The notes under the pieces: model-generated
What the model was told of the DNA's origin: nothing
The model's input: only the letters and a program-made list of their open reading frames with translations
Databases searched by the model: none
Shown: positions 17,174 to 25,295 of the stretch, piece by piece
How positions within the stretch are numbered: the first letter of the stretch is position 1
How the letters are laid out: each line of letters begins with the position of its first letter
Source: Mucilaginibacter gossypii
GTDB taxonomy: Bacteria; Bacteroidota; Bacteroidia; Sphingobacteriales; Sphingobacteriaceae
NCBI RefSeq assembly: GCF_900100945.1
Contig: NZ_FNCG01000027.1
Span: 1 to 53,657 of the forward strand
Direction of reading: 5' to 3'
Length of the DNA: 53,657 nt
Program-made: the position numbers and the translations under genes

Positions 17174-19558
17174 ATGAGAACGAGCTACAAACTACACGTT
17201 GCTTTAGCATGCGTTTTATTTGCCGGTGGTATTCACCAGGCAGTACAAGCCCAAAGCAAAAGCCCTGCCCCACAATTAAGCGCAACAAACGTAAAGCAGA
17301 TTGTTGCTGCCATGACACTCGAAGAAAAATCGAAGCTTGTTGTGGGAATGGGTTTTAAAATGCCGGGTGTACCGCCGCCGGTAAAGGGTAAAAAGCCCGA
17401 AGCTATTGATATAGGTGGTTTTAAATTGCCACCCTCTGATCCGGATGCTTACAATATCCCCGAAAAAGTTCCCGGGGCTGCCGGTCGCACGCATGCTATT
17501 CCACGTTTAGGTATCCCGTCTATCACGGTATCTGATGGTCCGGCAGGGTTGAGGATCGAGCCTATCCGCAATGGCGATAAATCAAAAACGTATTATGCTA
17601 CGGCGTTCCCGGTTGCCACCTTGCTGGCCTCAACCTGGGATACACAATTGGTAAATAAAGTAGGCGTTGCCTTTGGTAACGAAGTGCGCGAATACGGTGT
17701 GGATATTTTGCTGGCGCCGGGCCTCAACATTCACCGCAACCCGCTCGGCGGCCGAAATTTTGAGTACTATTCTGAAGATCCTTTAGTTGCCGGCAGTATG
17801 ACCGCTGCCGTTGTTAACGGTATCGAATCAAACGGGGTAGGTACTTCTATTAAACATTATGCGGCTAACAACCAGGAAACCAACCGTAACTCCATCAACA
17901 CCATAGTAAGCGAACGTGCTATGCGTGAGTTGTACCTGCGCGGTTTTGAGATTGCGGTAAAAAAAGCGCAGCCATGGACGGTGATGTCGTCATATAACAA
18001 ACTGAACGGCACTTTTACATCCGAAAGGCGCGACCTGCTCACTACAATCCTTAAAAAGGAGTGGGGCTTTAAAGGTTTTGTCATGACCGATTGGTTTGGC
18101 GGTAAAGATGCCGTAGCGCAGATGAAAGCAGGCAACGACCTGCTGATGCCGGGTAACCCAACCCAATCTGATGACATAGTGGCTGCTGTAAAAAGCGGGA
18201 AGCTTAGCGCTCAGCAACTTGATGCCAACGTTGAGCGCATCCTGAATGTGATAGTTCAATCGCCTACGTTTAAAAAATATAAATATTCTGATGCCCCTGA
18301 TCTGGCCGGTCATGCTGCTGTAGCCCGTGAGGCAGCCGCGCAGGGTATGGTGCTTTTGAAAAATGATGATCACGCATTGCCATTTGGTACAGGTAAAAGG
18401 ATTGCTGTTTTCGGCAATACCTCATATGATATTATTGCAGGCGGTACCGGCAGTGGCGATGTAAACAAAGCATATACTATTTCATTGATGCAAGGTTTGG
18501 CCAATGCCAATTTTAAGCTGCAGGAAACGCTTTCCAATAATTATAAGGCCTACCTGGCTGATATGAAGGCCAAACAACCGAAACCTAAAAACTTTTTTGA
18601 CCACCCCGCACCTATCCCCGAAATGGATGTAAACGCAATTGTGGGCGAGGAAGCTAACGGTGCTGATGAAGCGCTGATTACGATAGGCCGTAACGCAGGT
18701 GAAGGTGCTGACCGAAAATTGGAAAGCGATTATTATCTAAACGATGCCGAAAAAGGATTGATCAATGGTGTTGCCAGCGCGTTTCATGCTAAAGGTAAAA
18801 AGGTAATTGTTGTACTTAACGTAGGTGGTGTTGTTGATGTTACCGCCTGGCGCGATAAGGTTGACGGGATTTTATTAGCTTGGCAGCCAGGCCTGGAAGC
18901 CGGTAACGCCATTGCCGATGTGTTAAGCGGTAAAGTAAACCCATCGGGCAAACTGGCAACTACTTTCCCTGCCGACTATAAAGATGTGCCATCGGCTAAT
19001 AACTTCCCCGGTACGCCCGAAGGTAAACCAACACAGGTTATCTATGAGGAAGGTATTTACGTGGGATACCGTTATTACGATGCCGCTAAAGTTACCCCGG
19101 CCTATGAGTTTGGCTACGGATTGTCATACACCAACTTTAAATTCAGCGATCTGAAATTAAGTTCGAAGGTTTTCAAAAACATGATCACTGCCTCGGTTAC
19201 TGTTAAAAATACCGGCGATGTAGCAGGTAAAGAGGTGGTTCAGCTATATCTCGCGGCTCCTAAAAAGGACCTGGATAAACCGGAAGATGAACTGAAGGCT
19301 TTTGGTAAAACCAAACTGCTGGCACCGGGCCAATCTCAAACCTTAACGTTTACTATCAAAGCGGCCGACCTGGCTTCGTTTTATACCGACAGGCAGGCCT
19401 GGATAGCTGATGAAGGAGACTATAAAGTGAAAATAGGTTCATCATCGCGCAAAATAGAGGAAACGGCATCTTTCAGCCTCGCCAAAGATATCACTGTTGA
19501 AAAAGTAAACAAGGCGCTGCTGCCCGAACAAACCATAAACGAACTAAAACTAAAGTAA
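17174..19558 (+). CDS. Secreted GH3 beta-glucosidase
   Basis: 794 aa. The signal peptide (VALACVLFAGGIHQAVQA, cleavage near residue 26) indicates periplasmic or surface location. The GH3 N-terminal barrel (about 95-340) includes GGRNFEYYSEDPLVAG and the nucleophile Asp306 in VMTDWFGG. The GH3 C-terminal alpha/beta sandwich (about 385-620) and a fibronectin-III-like domain (about 680-760: VQLYLAAP, ELKAFGKTKLLAPGQS) follow. The length and three-domain order match BglB/BglX-type beta-glucosidases. It cleaves terminal beta-D-glucosyl or related residues. A terminator hairpin follows before the second GH3 gene. The two proteins look like distant members of the family, not a recent duplication. 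Confidence 0.93.
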   Translation: MRTSYKLHVALACVLFAGGIHQAVQAQSKSPAPQLSATNVKQIVAAMTLEEKSKLVVGMGFKMPGVPPPVKGKKPEAIDIGGFKLPPSDPDAYNIPEKVPGAAGRTHAIPRLGIPSITVSDGPAGLRIEPIRNGDKSKTYYATAFPVATLLASTWDTQLVNKVGVAFGNEVREYGVDILLAPGLNIHRNPLGGRNFEYYSEDPLVAGSMTAAVVNGIESNGVGTSIKHYAANNQETNRNSINTIVSERAMRELYLRGFEIAVKKAQPWTVMSSYNKLNGTFTSERRDLLTTILKKEWGFKGFVMTDWFGGKDAVAQMKAGNDLLMPGNPTQSDDIVAAVKSGKLSAQQLDANVERILNVIVQSPTFKKYKYSDAPDLAGHAAVAREAAAQGMVLLKNDDHALPFGTGKRIAVFGNTSYDIIAGGTGSGDVNKAYTISLMQGLANANFKLQETLSNNYKAYLADMKAKQPKPKNFFDHPAPIPEMDVNAIVGEEANGADEALITIGRNAGEGADRKLESDYYLNDAEKGLINGVASAFHAKGKKVIVVLNVGGVVDVTAWRDKVDGILLAWQPGLEAGNAIADVLSGKVNPSGKLATTFPADYKDVPSANNFPGTPEGKPTQVIYEEGIYVGYRYYDAAKVTPAYEFGYGLSYTNFKFSDLKLSSKVFKNMITASVTVKNTGDVAGKEVVQLYLAAPKKDLDKPEDELKAFGKTKLLAPGQSQTLTFTIKAADLASFYTDRQAWIADEGDYKVKIGSSSRKIEETASFSLAKDITVEKVNKALLPEQTINELKLK

Positions 19559-19569
19559 AACCAACCCCG

Positions 19570-19605
19570 GCCTCTGCAATATTTTTTGCAGGGGCTTTTT
19601 TCTTT
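19570..19605 (+). terminator. Rho-independent terminator after the first GH3 gene
   Basis: A 10-bp stem (GCCTCTGCAA with TTGCAGGGGC, one wobble), a 7-base loop, then a T-run at 19597-19601. It lies only 15 bases before the next start, so the second GH3 gene may be read partly by readthrough. Confidence 0.8.
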
Positions 19606-19619
19606 AACCTGAATCATGA

Positions 19620-21965
19620 ATGATCATGGCCAAACCTATTAAACTGATAACCCTGCTGGCCCTGCTGCCGGCAACCGCTGTTATAGCACAAAACAAATGG
19701 ACAGAAAGAAAAGCGGGCGATATTGCTTTTGTTACTAACACAGGCGGGCAAAACCTGGGTTATGCCACCACATCGGGTGTGAAAATATTGACTGTTGATG
19801 GCTTTGCTTTTAAAGATCTGAACAAGAATGGCAAGCTGGATAAGTACGAAGACTGGCGCTTGCCTGTTGATGAACGCGCTAAAGACCTCGCCTCAAAAAT
19901 GAGCGTTGAGCAAATTGCGGGATTGATGTTGTACAGCCGTCATCAACCAATCCCGGCGGCGGCGGGAGGGCCGTTTGCGGGGACTTATAACAACAAGGTT
20001 TTTGCTGAAAGTGGAGCCAAGCCATCAGACCTGTCTGATCAGCAGAAGCAGTTTTTGGCTAAGGATAATGTAAGGCATGTGCTGGTAACCTCTGTACAAA
20101 GTCCTGAAATAGCCGCGCAATGGAATAATAACGCGCAGGCATTTGTGGAAGGCCAGGGTTTGGGTATCCCGAACAATAACAGTTCCGATCCCCGGCATGG
20201 CACCGTGGCAACAGCCGAATACAATGCCGGGGCAGGAGGGGCTATTTCCATGTGGCCTGGATCGCTTGGGCTGGCTGCTACCTTTGATCCTGAAGTGATA
20301 AAAAACTTTGGGCATATAGCTGCGCAGGAATATCGGGCCTTGGGTATTTCAACGGCGCTTTCGCCGCAGGTAGATATCGCTACCGATCCGCGATGGGCGC
20401 GTGTGAGCGGTACTTTTGGCGAAGACCCTCAATTAGCTGCCGATATGGCCCGTGCGTATATCGATGGCTTCCAGACTTCGGCTGCCGAAAAGGAAATTAA
20501 AAATGGCTGGGGTTATAACAGCGTAAACGCTATGGTTAAACACTGGCCAGGCGGCGGTGCAGGAGAGGGTGGCAGGGATGCGCATTATGCCTATGGCAAG
20601 TATGCGGTTTATCCGGGCAACAATTTTAAGCAGCATTTGATCCCTTTTACCGAGGGCGCATTTAAGCTGCAGGGTAAAACAGGCATGGCTGCGGCCGTAA
20701 TGCCCTATTATACCATCTCATACAACCAGGATATCAAAAACCACGAAAACGTGGCCAACAACTATAACTCCTACATTATCAACGACCTCCTCCGTAAAAG
20801 ATACAAATACGATGGCGTAGTTTGTACCGACTGGCTGGTTACCGGCGATGAAACTACGGTTGATTCCTTCCTTTCGGGCAAATCATGGGGCGTAGAAGGC
20901 CTATCTATAGCGCAGCGCCATTACAAGGTGCTGATGGCGGGTGTTGATCAGTTTGGCGGCAATAACGAGGTTGCCCCGGTTGTTGAAGCATACCAAATAG
21001 GCATAAAAGAACATGGCGAAGCGTTTATGCGGGCAAGGTTTGAGCAATCGGCAGTGAGGTTATTGCGCAATATTTTCAGGACGGGATTATTTGAAAACCC
21101 TTACCTGGAACCCGAAGTTTCTAAACAAGTTGTTGGCAAGCCCGAGTTTATGGATGCCGGTTACCAGGCGCAGCTTAAATCAATAGTGATGCTTAAAAAT
21201 AAGGCTAATATTCTGCCTTTGCAAAGCGGCAAAACGGTATATGTTCCTAAAAAATTCACCCCGGCCGGCAGGAATTTTTTGGGAATGGAGACACCTGAAA
21301 AATTGGAATACCCGGTAAATATGGAAACTGTTAAAAAGTATTTTAAAGTGACTGATAACCCTGATGAAGCCGATTATGCATTAGTGTTTATTGCCAGCCC
21401 CAACAGTGGCGGCGGTTATAACAGCGCCGACGCCAAAAACGGCGGAACAGGTTATGTGCCGGTGAACCTGCAATACGGAACATACACTGCTGCCGATGCC
21501 CGTGCAACCAGTATAGCAGGTGGCGACCCGCTGGAGAAATTTACCAATCGTACTTACAAGGGTAAATCAAGTACTGCTATTAATGTTACCGATTTGGCTA
21601 TGGTTACCGATACTTATGCCAAAATGAAAGGGAAGCCGGTTATTGTATCTGTTAATATGAGCAATCCGATGGTATTTGCTGAATTTGAAAAGGATGCCAA
21701 TGCTATCATTGTTGATTTCGGCGTGCAAGGCCAGGCCTCGCTTGATATCATGACAGGTAAAGCAGAGCCATCTGCATTGTTACCGCTGCAAATGCCGGTG
21801 GATATGAAAGCCGTTGAAGCGCAGTTTGAGGATGTTCCTCACGATATGAAATGCTATGTTGATGAACAGGGCAATAAATATGATTTTGGTTTCGGCTTAA
21901 ACTGGAAAGGGGTTATTAAAGATGGGCGTGTGGATAAGTATGTGAAAAGTGTGGTGAAGCCGTAA
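19620..21965 (+). CDS. Secreted GH3 glycoside hydrolase with an EF-hand-like calcium loop
   Basis: 781 aa from ATG 19620 (a second ATG is at 19626). Signal peptide: LITLLALLPATAVIA-Q. Residues 63-75 read FKDLNKNGKLDKY, a D-x-N-x-N-G-x-L-D loop typical of EF-hand calcium sites, placed just before the GH3 barrel. The barrel carries VVCTDWLV with the predicted nucleophile Asp404, and a long insertion follows it. The GH3 C domain (about 510-760) ends in YDFGFGLNWKG. No fibronectin-III domain is present, unlike the upstream GH3. Such proteins act on beta-glucans or plant glycosides; specificity is unknown. It converges on ruvC across the inverted repeat at 21985-22080. Confidence 0.9.
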   Translation: MIMAKPIKLITLLALLPATAVIAQNKWTERKAGDIAFVTNTGGQNLGYATTSGVKILTVDGFAFKDLNKNGKLDKYEDWRLPVDERAKDLASKMSVEQIAGLMLYSRHQPIPAAAGGPFAGTYNNKVFAESGAKPSDLSDQQKQFLAKDNVRHVLVTSVQSPEIAAQWNNNAQAFVEGQGLGIPNNNSSDPRHGTVATAEYNAGAGGAISMWPGSLGLAATFDPEVIKNFGHIAAQEYRALGISTALSPQVDIATDPRWARVSGTFGEDPQLAADMARAYIDGFQTSAAEKEIKNGWGYNSVNAMVKHWPGGGAGEGGRDAHYAYGKYAVYPGNNFKQHLIPFTEGAFKLQGKTGMAAAVMPYYTISYNQDIKNHENVANNYNSYIINDLLRKRYKYDGVVCTDWLVTGDETTVDSFLSGKSWGVEGLSIAQRHYKVLMAGVDQFGGNNEVAPVVEAYQIGIKEHGEAFMRARFEQSAVRLLRNIFRTGLFENPYLEPEVSKQVVGKPEFMDAGYQAQLKSIVMLKNKANILPLQSGKTVYVPKKFTPAGRNFLGMETPEKLEYPVNMETVKKYFKVTDNPDEADYALVFIASPNSGGGYNSADAKNGGTGYVPVNLQYGTYTAADARATSIAGGDPLEKFTNRTYKGKSSTAINVTDLAMVTDTYAKMKGKPVIVSVNMSNPMVFAEFEKDANAIIVDFGVQGQASLDIMTGKAEPSALLPLQMPVDMKAVEAQFEDVPHDMKCYVDEQGNKYDFGFGLNWKGVIKDGRVDKYVKSVVKP

Positions 21966-21984
21966 GATATTAAAATATAACATT

Positions 21985-22080
21985 AATGTAGAGACGCATA
22001 ATTGCGTCTCCCGTAGGACATGCTGTATGATGGTCTATTGTAATTTGAATGTGGGAGACGCAATTATGCGTCTCTACATT
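21985..22080. repeat. Perfect 28-bp inverted repeat with palindromic arms
   Basis: 21985-22012 and 22053-22080 are exact reverse complements, separated by 40 bases. Each arm contains GAGACGCA and TGCGTCTC around a four-base TAAT or ATTA, so each arm also folds on itself. It sits between the convergent GH3 and ruvC genes and may end both transcripts. Confidence 0.85.
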
Positions 22081-22092
22081 TGATGGATAATC

Positions 22093-22683
22093 TCACTTCA
22101 CAACCCGCTTAGCATTATCCTTCACAAAAGTATCCCAACCTGAATATGATTTTTTAGAGCCCGATTTTCCAGAACCCGAACCCGTAGGGATACGCTGAAA
22201 TGAATGACAAACAGCTACAGCCAAACCATCGGTAGCATCCAAAAAATCGGGGGTTTCTTTAAATTTCAGCAAGCTTTGCAGCATGGCTGCTACCTGTTCT
22301 TTGGTTGCATTACCATTACCCGTTATGGATTGTTTTATTTTACGGGGGGCATATTCGGTGATCTCTACATTGCGCGATAATGCAGCAGCTATGGCCATTC
22401 CCTGGGCGCGACCGAGTTTCAGCATCACCTGTATGTTTTTGCCATAAAAGGGGGCTTCTATAGCGAGACAATCAGGGTGGTAGTTATCAATGAGGGCAAC
22501 GGTTTTTTCAAAGATGCGCTGCAGCTTAAGCATATGATCGTCGGTAACGGGCATTTTTACTACGCCCATAGCAAGTAGCTCAATTTTAGGGCCGGTTTCC
22601 TTTAGCAGTCCGTAACCCATAACAGCTGTGCCGGGGTCGATACCTAAAATGATCCTTTCCTTTAAATTTATCACCTGCTGCAT
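22093..22683 (-). CDS. ruvC: Crossover junction endodeoxyribonuclease RuvC
   Basis: 196 aa from the ATG at 22683; an upstream TTG at 22692 is also in frame. The RNase H-like fold holds the four acidic residues: Asp in GIDPGTAVMGYG, Glu in AIEAPFYGKN, and two Asp in FLDATDGLAVAVCH. RuvC resolves Holliday junctions with RuvAB; ruvA and ruvB are not in this window. A Ser/Gly/Lys-rich tail (TGSGSGKSGSKKSYSG) extends beyond the usual end. It is the last gene of the DUF3857-DUF3857-aat-ruvC run, with 19 bases between it and aat. Confidence 0.95.
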   Translation of the reverse strand: MQQVINLKERIILGIDPGTAVMGYGLLKETGPKIELLAMGVVKMPVTDDHMLKLQRIFEKTVALIDNYHPDCLAIEAPFYGKNIQVMLKLGRAQGMAIAAALSRNVEITEYAPRKIKQSITGNGNATKEQVAAMLQSLLKFKETPDFLDATDGLAVAVCHSFQRIPTGSGSGKSGSKKSYSGWDTFVKDNAKRVVK

Positions 22684-22702
22684 ATGGCTCAAAGGTAACT
22701 AA

Positions 22703-23341
22703 TCAAACTAAATTATTTAGCAATACATCCATATATTGCTCCCGGCTTATCATCCTTGCTCCAAGCGATTCGAGATGACCGGTGTGCACCTGGCAATCGA
22801 TAAGCTTGTACAGCCCTGTATTGCACAGATAGATGAGCGCTGTTTTTGAAGCGTTGCTAACGCGGCTAAACATGCTCTCACCGCAAAAAACATTATCTAC
22901 GTGTACGCCGTACAGGCCACCGACCAGCTTGTCATCCTGCCATACCTCAACCGAATGGGCATAGCCTTCCAAATGCAGGCGATTGTATGCAGCTATCATA
23001 TCGGGCACAATCCAGGTGCCATCCTGCCCTTCGCGCGGAGCGGTTGAACAGGCTGTTATAACATCGTTAAAGCAGGTGTCAACAGTAATGTTCAGTTTGC
23101 CGGAGCGTAACACCTGCCGCATGGATTTGGATACTTTCAACTCATCAGGAAATAAAACAAACCGCTCGTGCGGCGAATACCACAGAATAGGTGTATCATC
23201 GCTATACCACGGAAAAATGCCGTTTTGATAGGCCAGCAATAACCGTTTGGTACTCAAATCGCCGCCAACAGCCAAAAGCCCGTCTGGTTCGGCCAGATCG
23301 GGCTTTGGAAATATTAAACGTTCGTCGAGCCTGAATATCAT
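22703..23341 (-). CDS. aat: Leucyl/phenylalanyl-tRNA--protein transferase
   Basis: 212 aa from the ATG at 23341. It shows family signatures LLAVGGDLSTKRLLLAYQNG (about 24-43), IFPWYSDDTPILWYSP and VEVWQDDKLVGGLYGV, then GESMFSR. Aat adds Leu or Phe from aminoacyl-tRNA to N-terminal Arg or Lys of proteins, marking them for ClpAP/ClpS degradation. It lies 11 bases after the second DUF3857 gene. Confidence 0.95.
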   Translation of the reverse strand: MIFRLDERLIFPKPDLAEPDGLLAVGGDLSTKRLLLAYQNGIFPWYSDDTPILWYSPHERFVLFPDELKVSKSMRQVLRSGKLNITVDTCFNDVITACSTAPREGQDGTWIVPDMIAAYNRLHLEGYAHSVEVWQDDKLVGGLYGVHVDNVFCGESMFSRVSNASKTALIYLCNTGLYKLIDCQVHTGHLESLGARMISREQYMDVLLNNLV

Positions 23342-23352
23342 CAGGCGCAAAT

Positions 23353-25287
23353 TTATGCTTTACGGCGGATCACCAGCTTTTTATTTTGGGCTTTGGCTAT
23401 CGCATCCAGATAAACCTGCAATTCGGTGTATTTGGCGGCGGGGATTACATGGTTTTTTAAGTTGAATTTGGTAGTGCTTACCACCTGGTTTTTAGTTGCG
23501 TCATAAACATACCTAACATCATAAGTGCCGTAAGTAAATTTAAGGCTTTGATCGGCAGGCAAAGCATCAATTTCAAAGCCGGCAGGCAAATCAATGGTGG
23601 TAACGCATGTTTTTAACATGGGAATTTCAAAGAAAAAATCGCTTTTTCGTTTTTCAAGTATGGGTACGGTTGTTTTCCACAGATCAAAAACACGGGGTTT
23701 GTAAAACTGCTTGTTGCCCGCCGATACATCGCAAAATTTATCGTACTCCAGCTCAATGTCCAGTTCTTTTATGCCGTCTTTATCTGTTGATGGCTTGAAC
23801 TCAAAAACTGATGGCTGCTTCATGTTCAGCATCTTAATCAATACCTGTTTTTGCTCGTCGGTTTTTAAAGCTGCTATACCCAGGTAATCATCGCGATATT
23901 CGCCTGTGCTTAAAATTTTAAGTGTTGCCTTTGCGCCGCCATCCGCGTCAAGTACCACATGCGCCTCGCTATTAAATTGGTTATCAATATCTGTACTGCG
24001 TGGCGTTTTAACCAGTTTGCCCCCATCTTCGGTAACCAGCAATGCATACCTGTTTTCGGTAAATGGGCCAAGCTTACCAAATGGCTTTTGCATATTGGTA
24101 CACTCAAGCCAGGTAGTATCGCCTTTAAAAGGTACACATAAAATAATGTGATTAAAGGGATCGCTTGGAAATGCAGGATCAGCGGGCTCTTCGTTTGAAC
24201 CTGCGTTTATTATGGCATAATACGATGGAATATCAGCTGCCTTTAATAAGGCATACATGTAGTTTGATAATGCCTTGCAATCGCCATACTTTTTCTGGTC
24301 GACAAATGTAGCCGGGAATGGCTTTAAACCTCCAATGCCGAGCTGGATACTTACATAACGCATGTTTTGCTGCATGTATTGGTATAAAAATCTGGCTTTC
24401 TCTTTGTCTGTTTTAAAGTCGGCCGTCATTTTTTTAACCTCGGCTATCCGCTCCGGACTAAGCGAGCATACGTCTGCATTGAGGGCCTGCAGCCATTTGC
24501 CAAAATTTTGCCAGGTGCTGATGTCGCCGGGAATACCACCAAACTGGAATGAGTTTGCTGCAAACATGATCCGCGGCATAACCTGCCATGATTCAGCATC
24601 GTCTTCGGGCTTTACAGCTTTTAAATTTTTTACATGCCAGGTGTACTTTTCAAATTCGCCGGCAGGTGTTTTTTCGGGCTTGATGGTAGTATTCTTATTC
24701 ATGTACCTGAAGCCTACCGAAGGATTGACCAGGACAGTATACTCCGCGTTTTGGACGGACCTTTCAGATCGTTGGATATCCCATTCACCAAGATCAAGAA
24801 AGCTGTTCATATCCTCCTCAAAAATTACCTCTATAGTAGTTGGATATGCAGATATCGGATGTTTTATGGCCAGCATCCGGTCGTCCGTTACAATCGAGAT
24901 CCCATCGGTAGCGGCATAATCATAAAAATCGCTCTTGTGATATTTTTTTATCATCGTTCCATCAGCGTTGTAAACCAGCATTTGCACGTTATCAACACTG
25001 CTGAATTTTTTATCGTAACCCAGGCCAAGTTGAGCAGCGGCATCACCTTTTTCATTTAAAACAGTAATGATGGCGTGATGCTTTAGCGTCATTTTACCAG
25101 CTGCTTTTACGGTAACCTCGTCTGAAGAATACCGCACAACCGAATTTGCTTCTCCCTTTAATGAATCGGGGATGGTTGATGCTATATAAAATTCTTTCGG
25201 GAGATTTTTATCCTGTCCGTAGCTTTTGATTGATAAAATGACAATGCCTGCAATAGTTAGCAGCCTGTAAAAATATGTAGTGCTCAT
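23353..25287 (-). CDS. DUF3857/transglutaminase-like exported protein (intact triad)
   Basis: 644 aa. A signal peptide or anchor spans residues 8-24 (LLTIAGIVILSIKSYGQ). The DUF3857 beta domain lies near 50-230. The transglutaminase-like core (about 290-410) has Cys337 in YGDCKALSNYM, His380 in FNHIILC, and an acidic partner, Glu395, in WLECTN. A C-terminal DUF2569/DUF3858-like beta domain follows. Such proteins occur widely in Bacteroidota; their substrates are not known. It lies eight bases after the other DUF3857 gene, so the two are cotranscribed. Confidence 0.85.
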   Translation of the reverse strand: MSTTYFYRLLTIAGIVILSIKSYGQDKNLPKEFYIASTIPDSLKGEANSVVRYSSDEVTVKAAGKMTLKHHAIITVLNEKGDAAAQLGLGYDKKFSSVDNVQMLVYNADGTMIKKYHKSDFYDYAATDGISIVTDDRMLAIKHPISAYPTTIEVIFEEDMNSFLDLGEWDIQRSERSVQNAEYTVLVNPSVGFRYMNKNTTIKPEKTPAGEFEKYTWHVKNLKAVKPEDDAESWQVMPRIMFAANSFQFGGIPGDISTWQNFGKWLQALNADVCSLSPERIAEVKKMTADFKTDKEKARFLYQYMQQNMRYVSIQLGIGGLKPFPATFVDQKKYGDCKALSNYMYALLKAADIPSYYAIINAGSNEEPADPAFPSDPFNHIILCVPFKGDTTWLECTNMQKPFGKLGPFTENRYALLVTEDGGKLVKTPRSTDIDNQFNSEAHVVLDADGGAKATLKILSTGEYRDDYLGIAALKTDEQKQVLIKMLNMKQPSVFEFKPSTDKDGIKELDIELEYDKFCDVSAGNKQFYKPRVFDLWKTTVPILEKRKSDFFFEIPMLKTCVTTIDLPAGFEIDALPADQSLKFTYGTYDVRYVYDATKNQVVSTTKFNLKNHVIPAAKYTELQVYLDAIAKAQNKKLVIRRKA

Positions 25288-25295
25288 GTTTTCGA

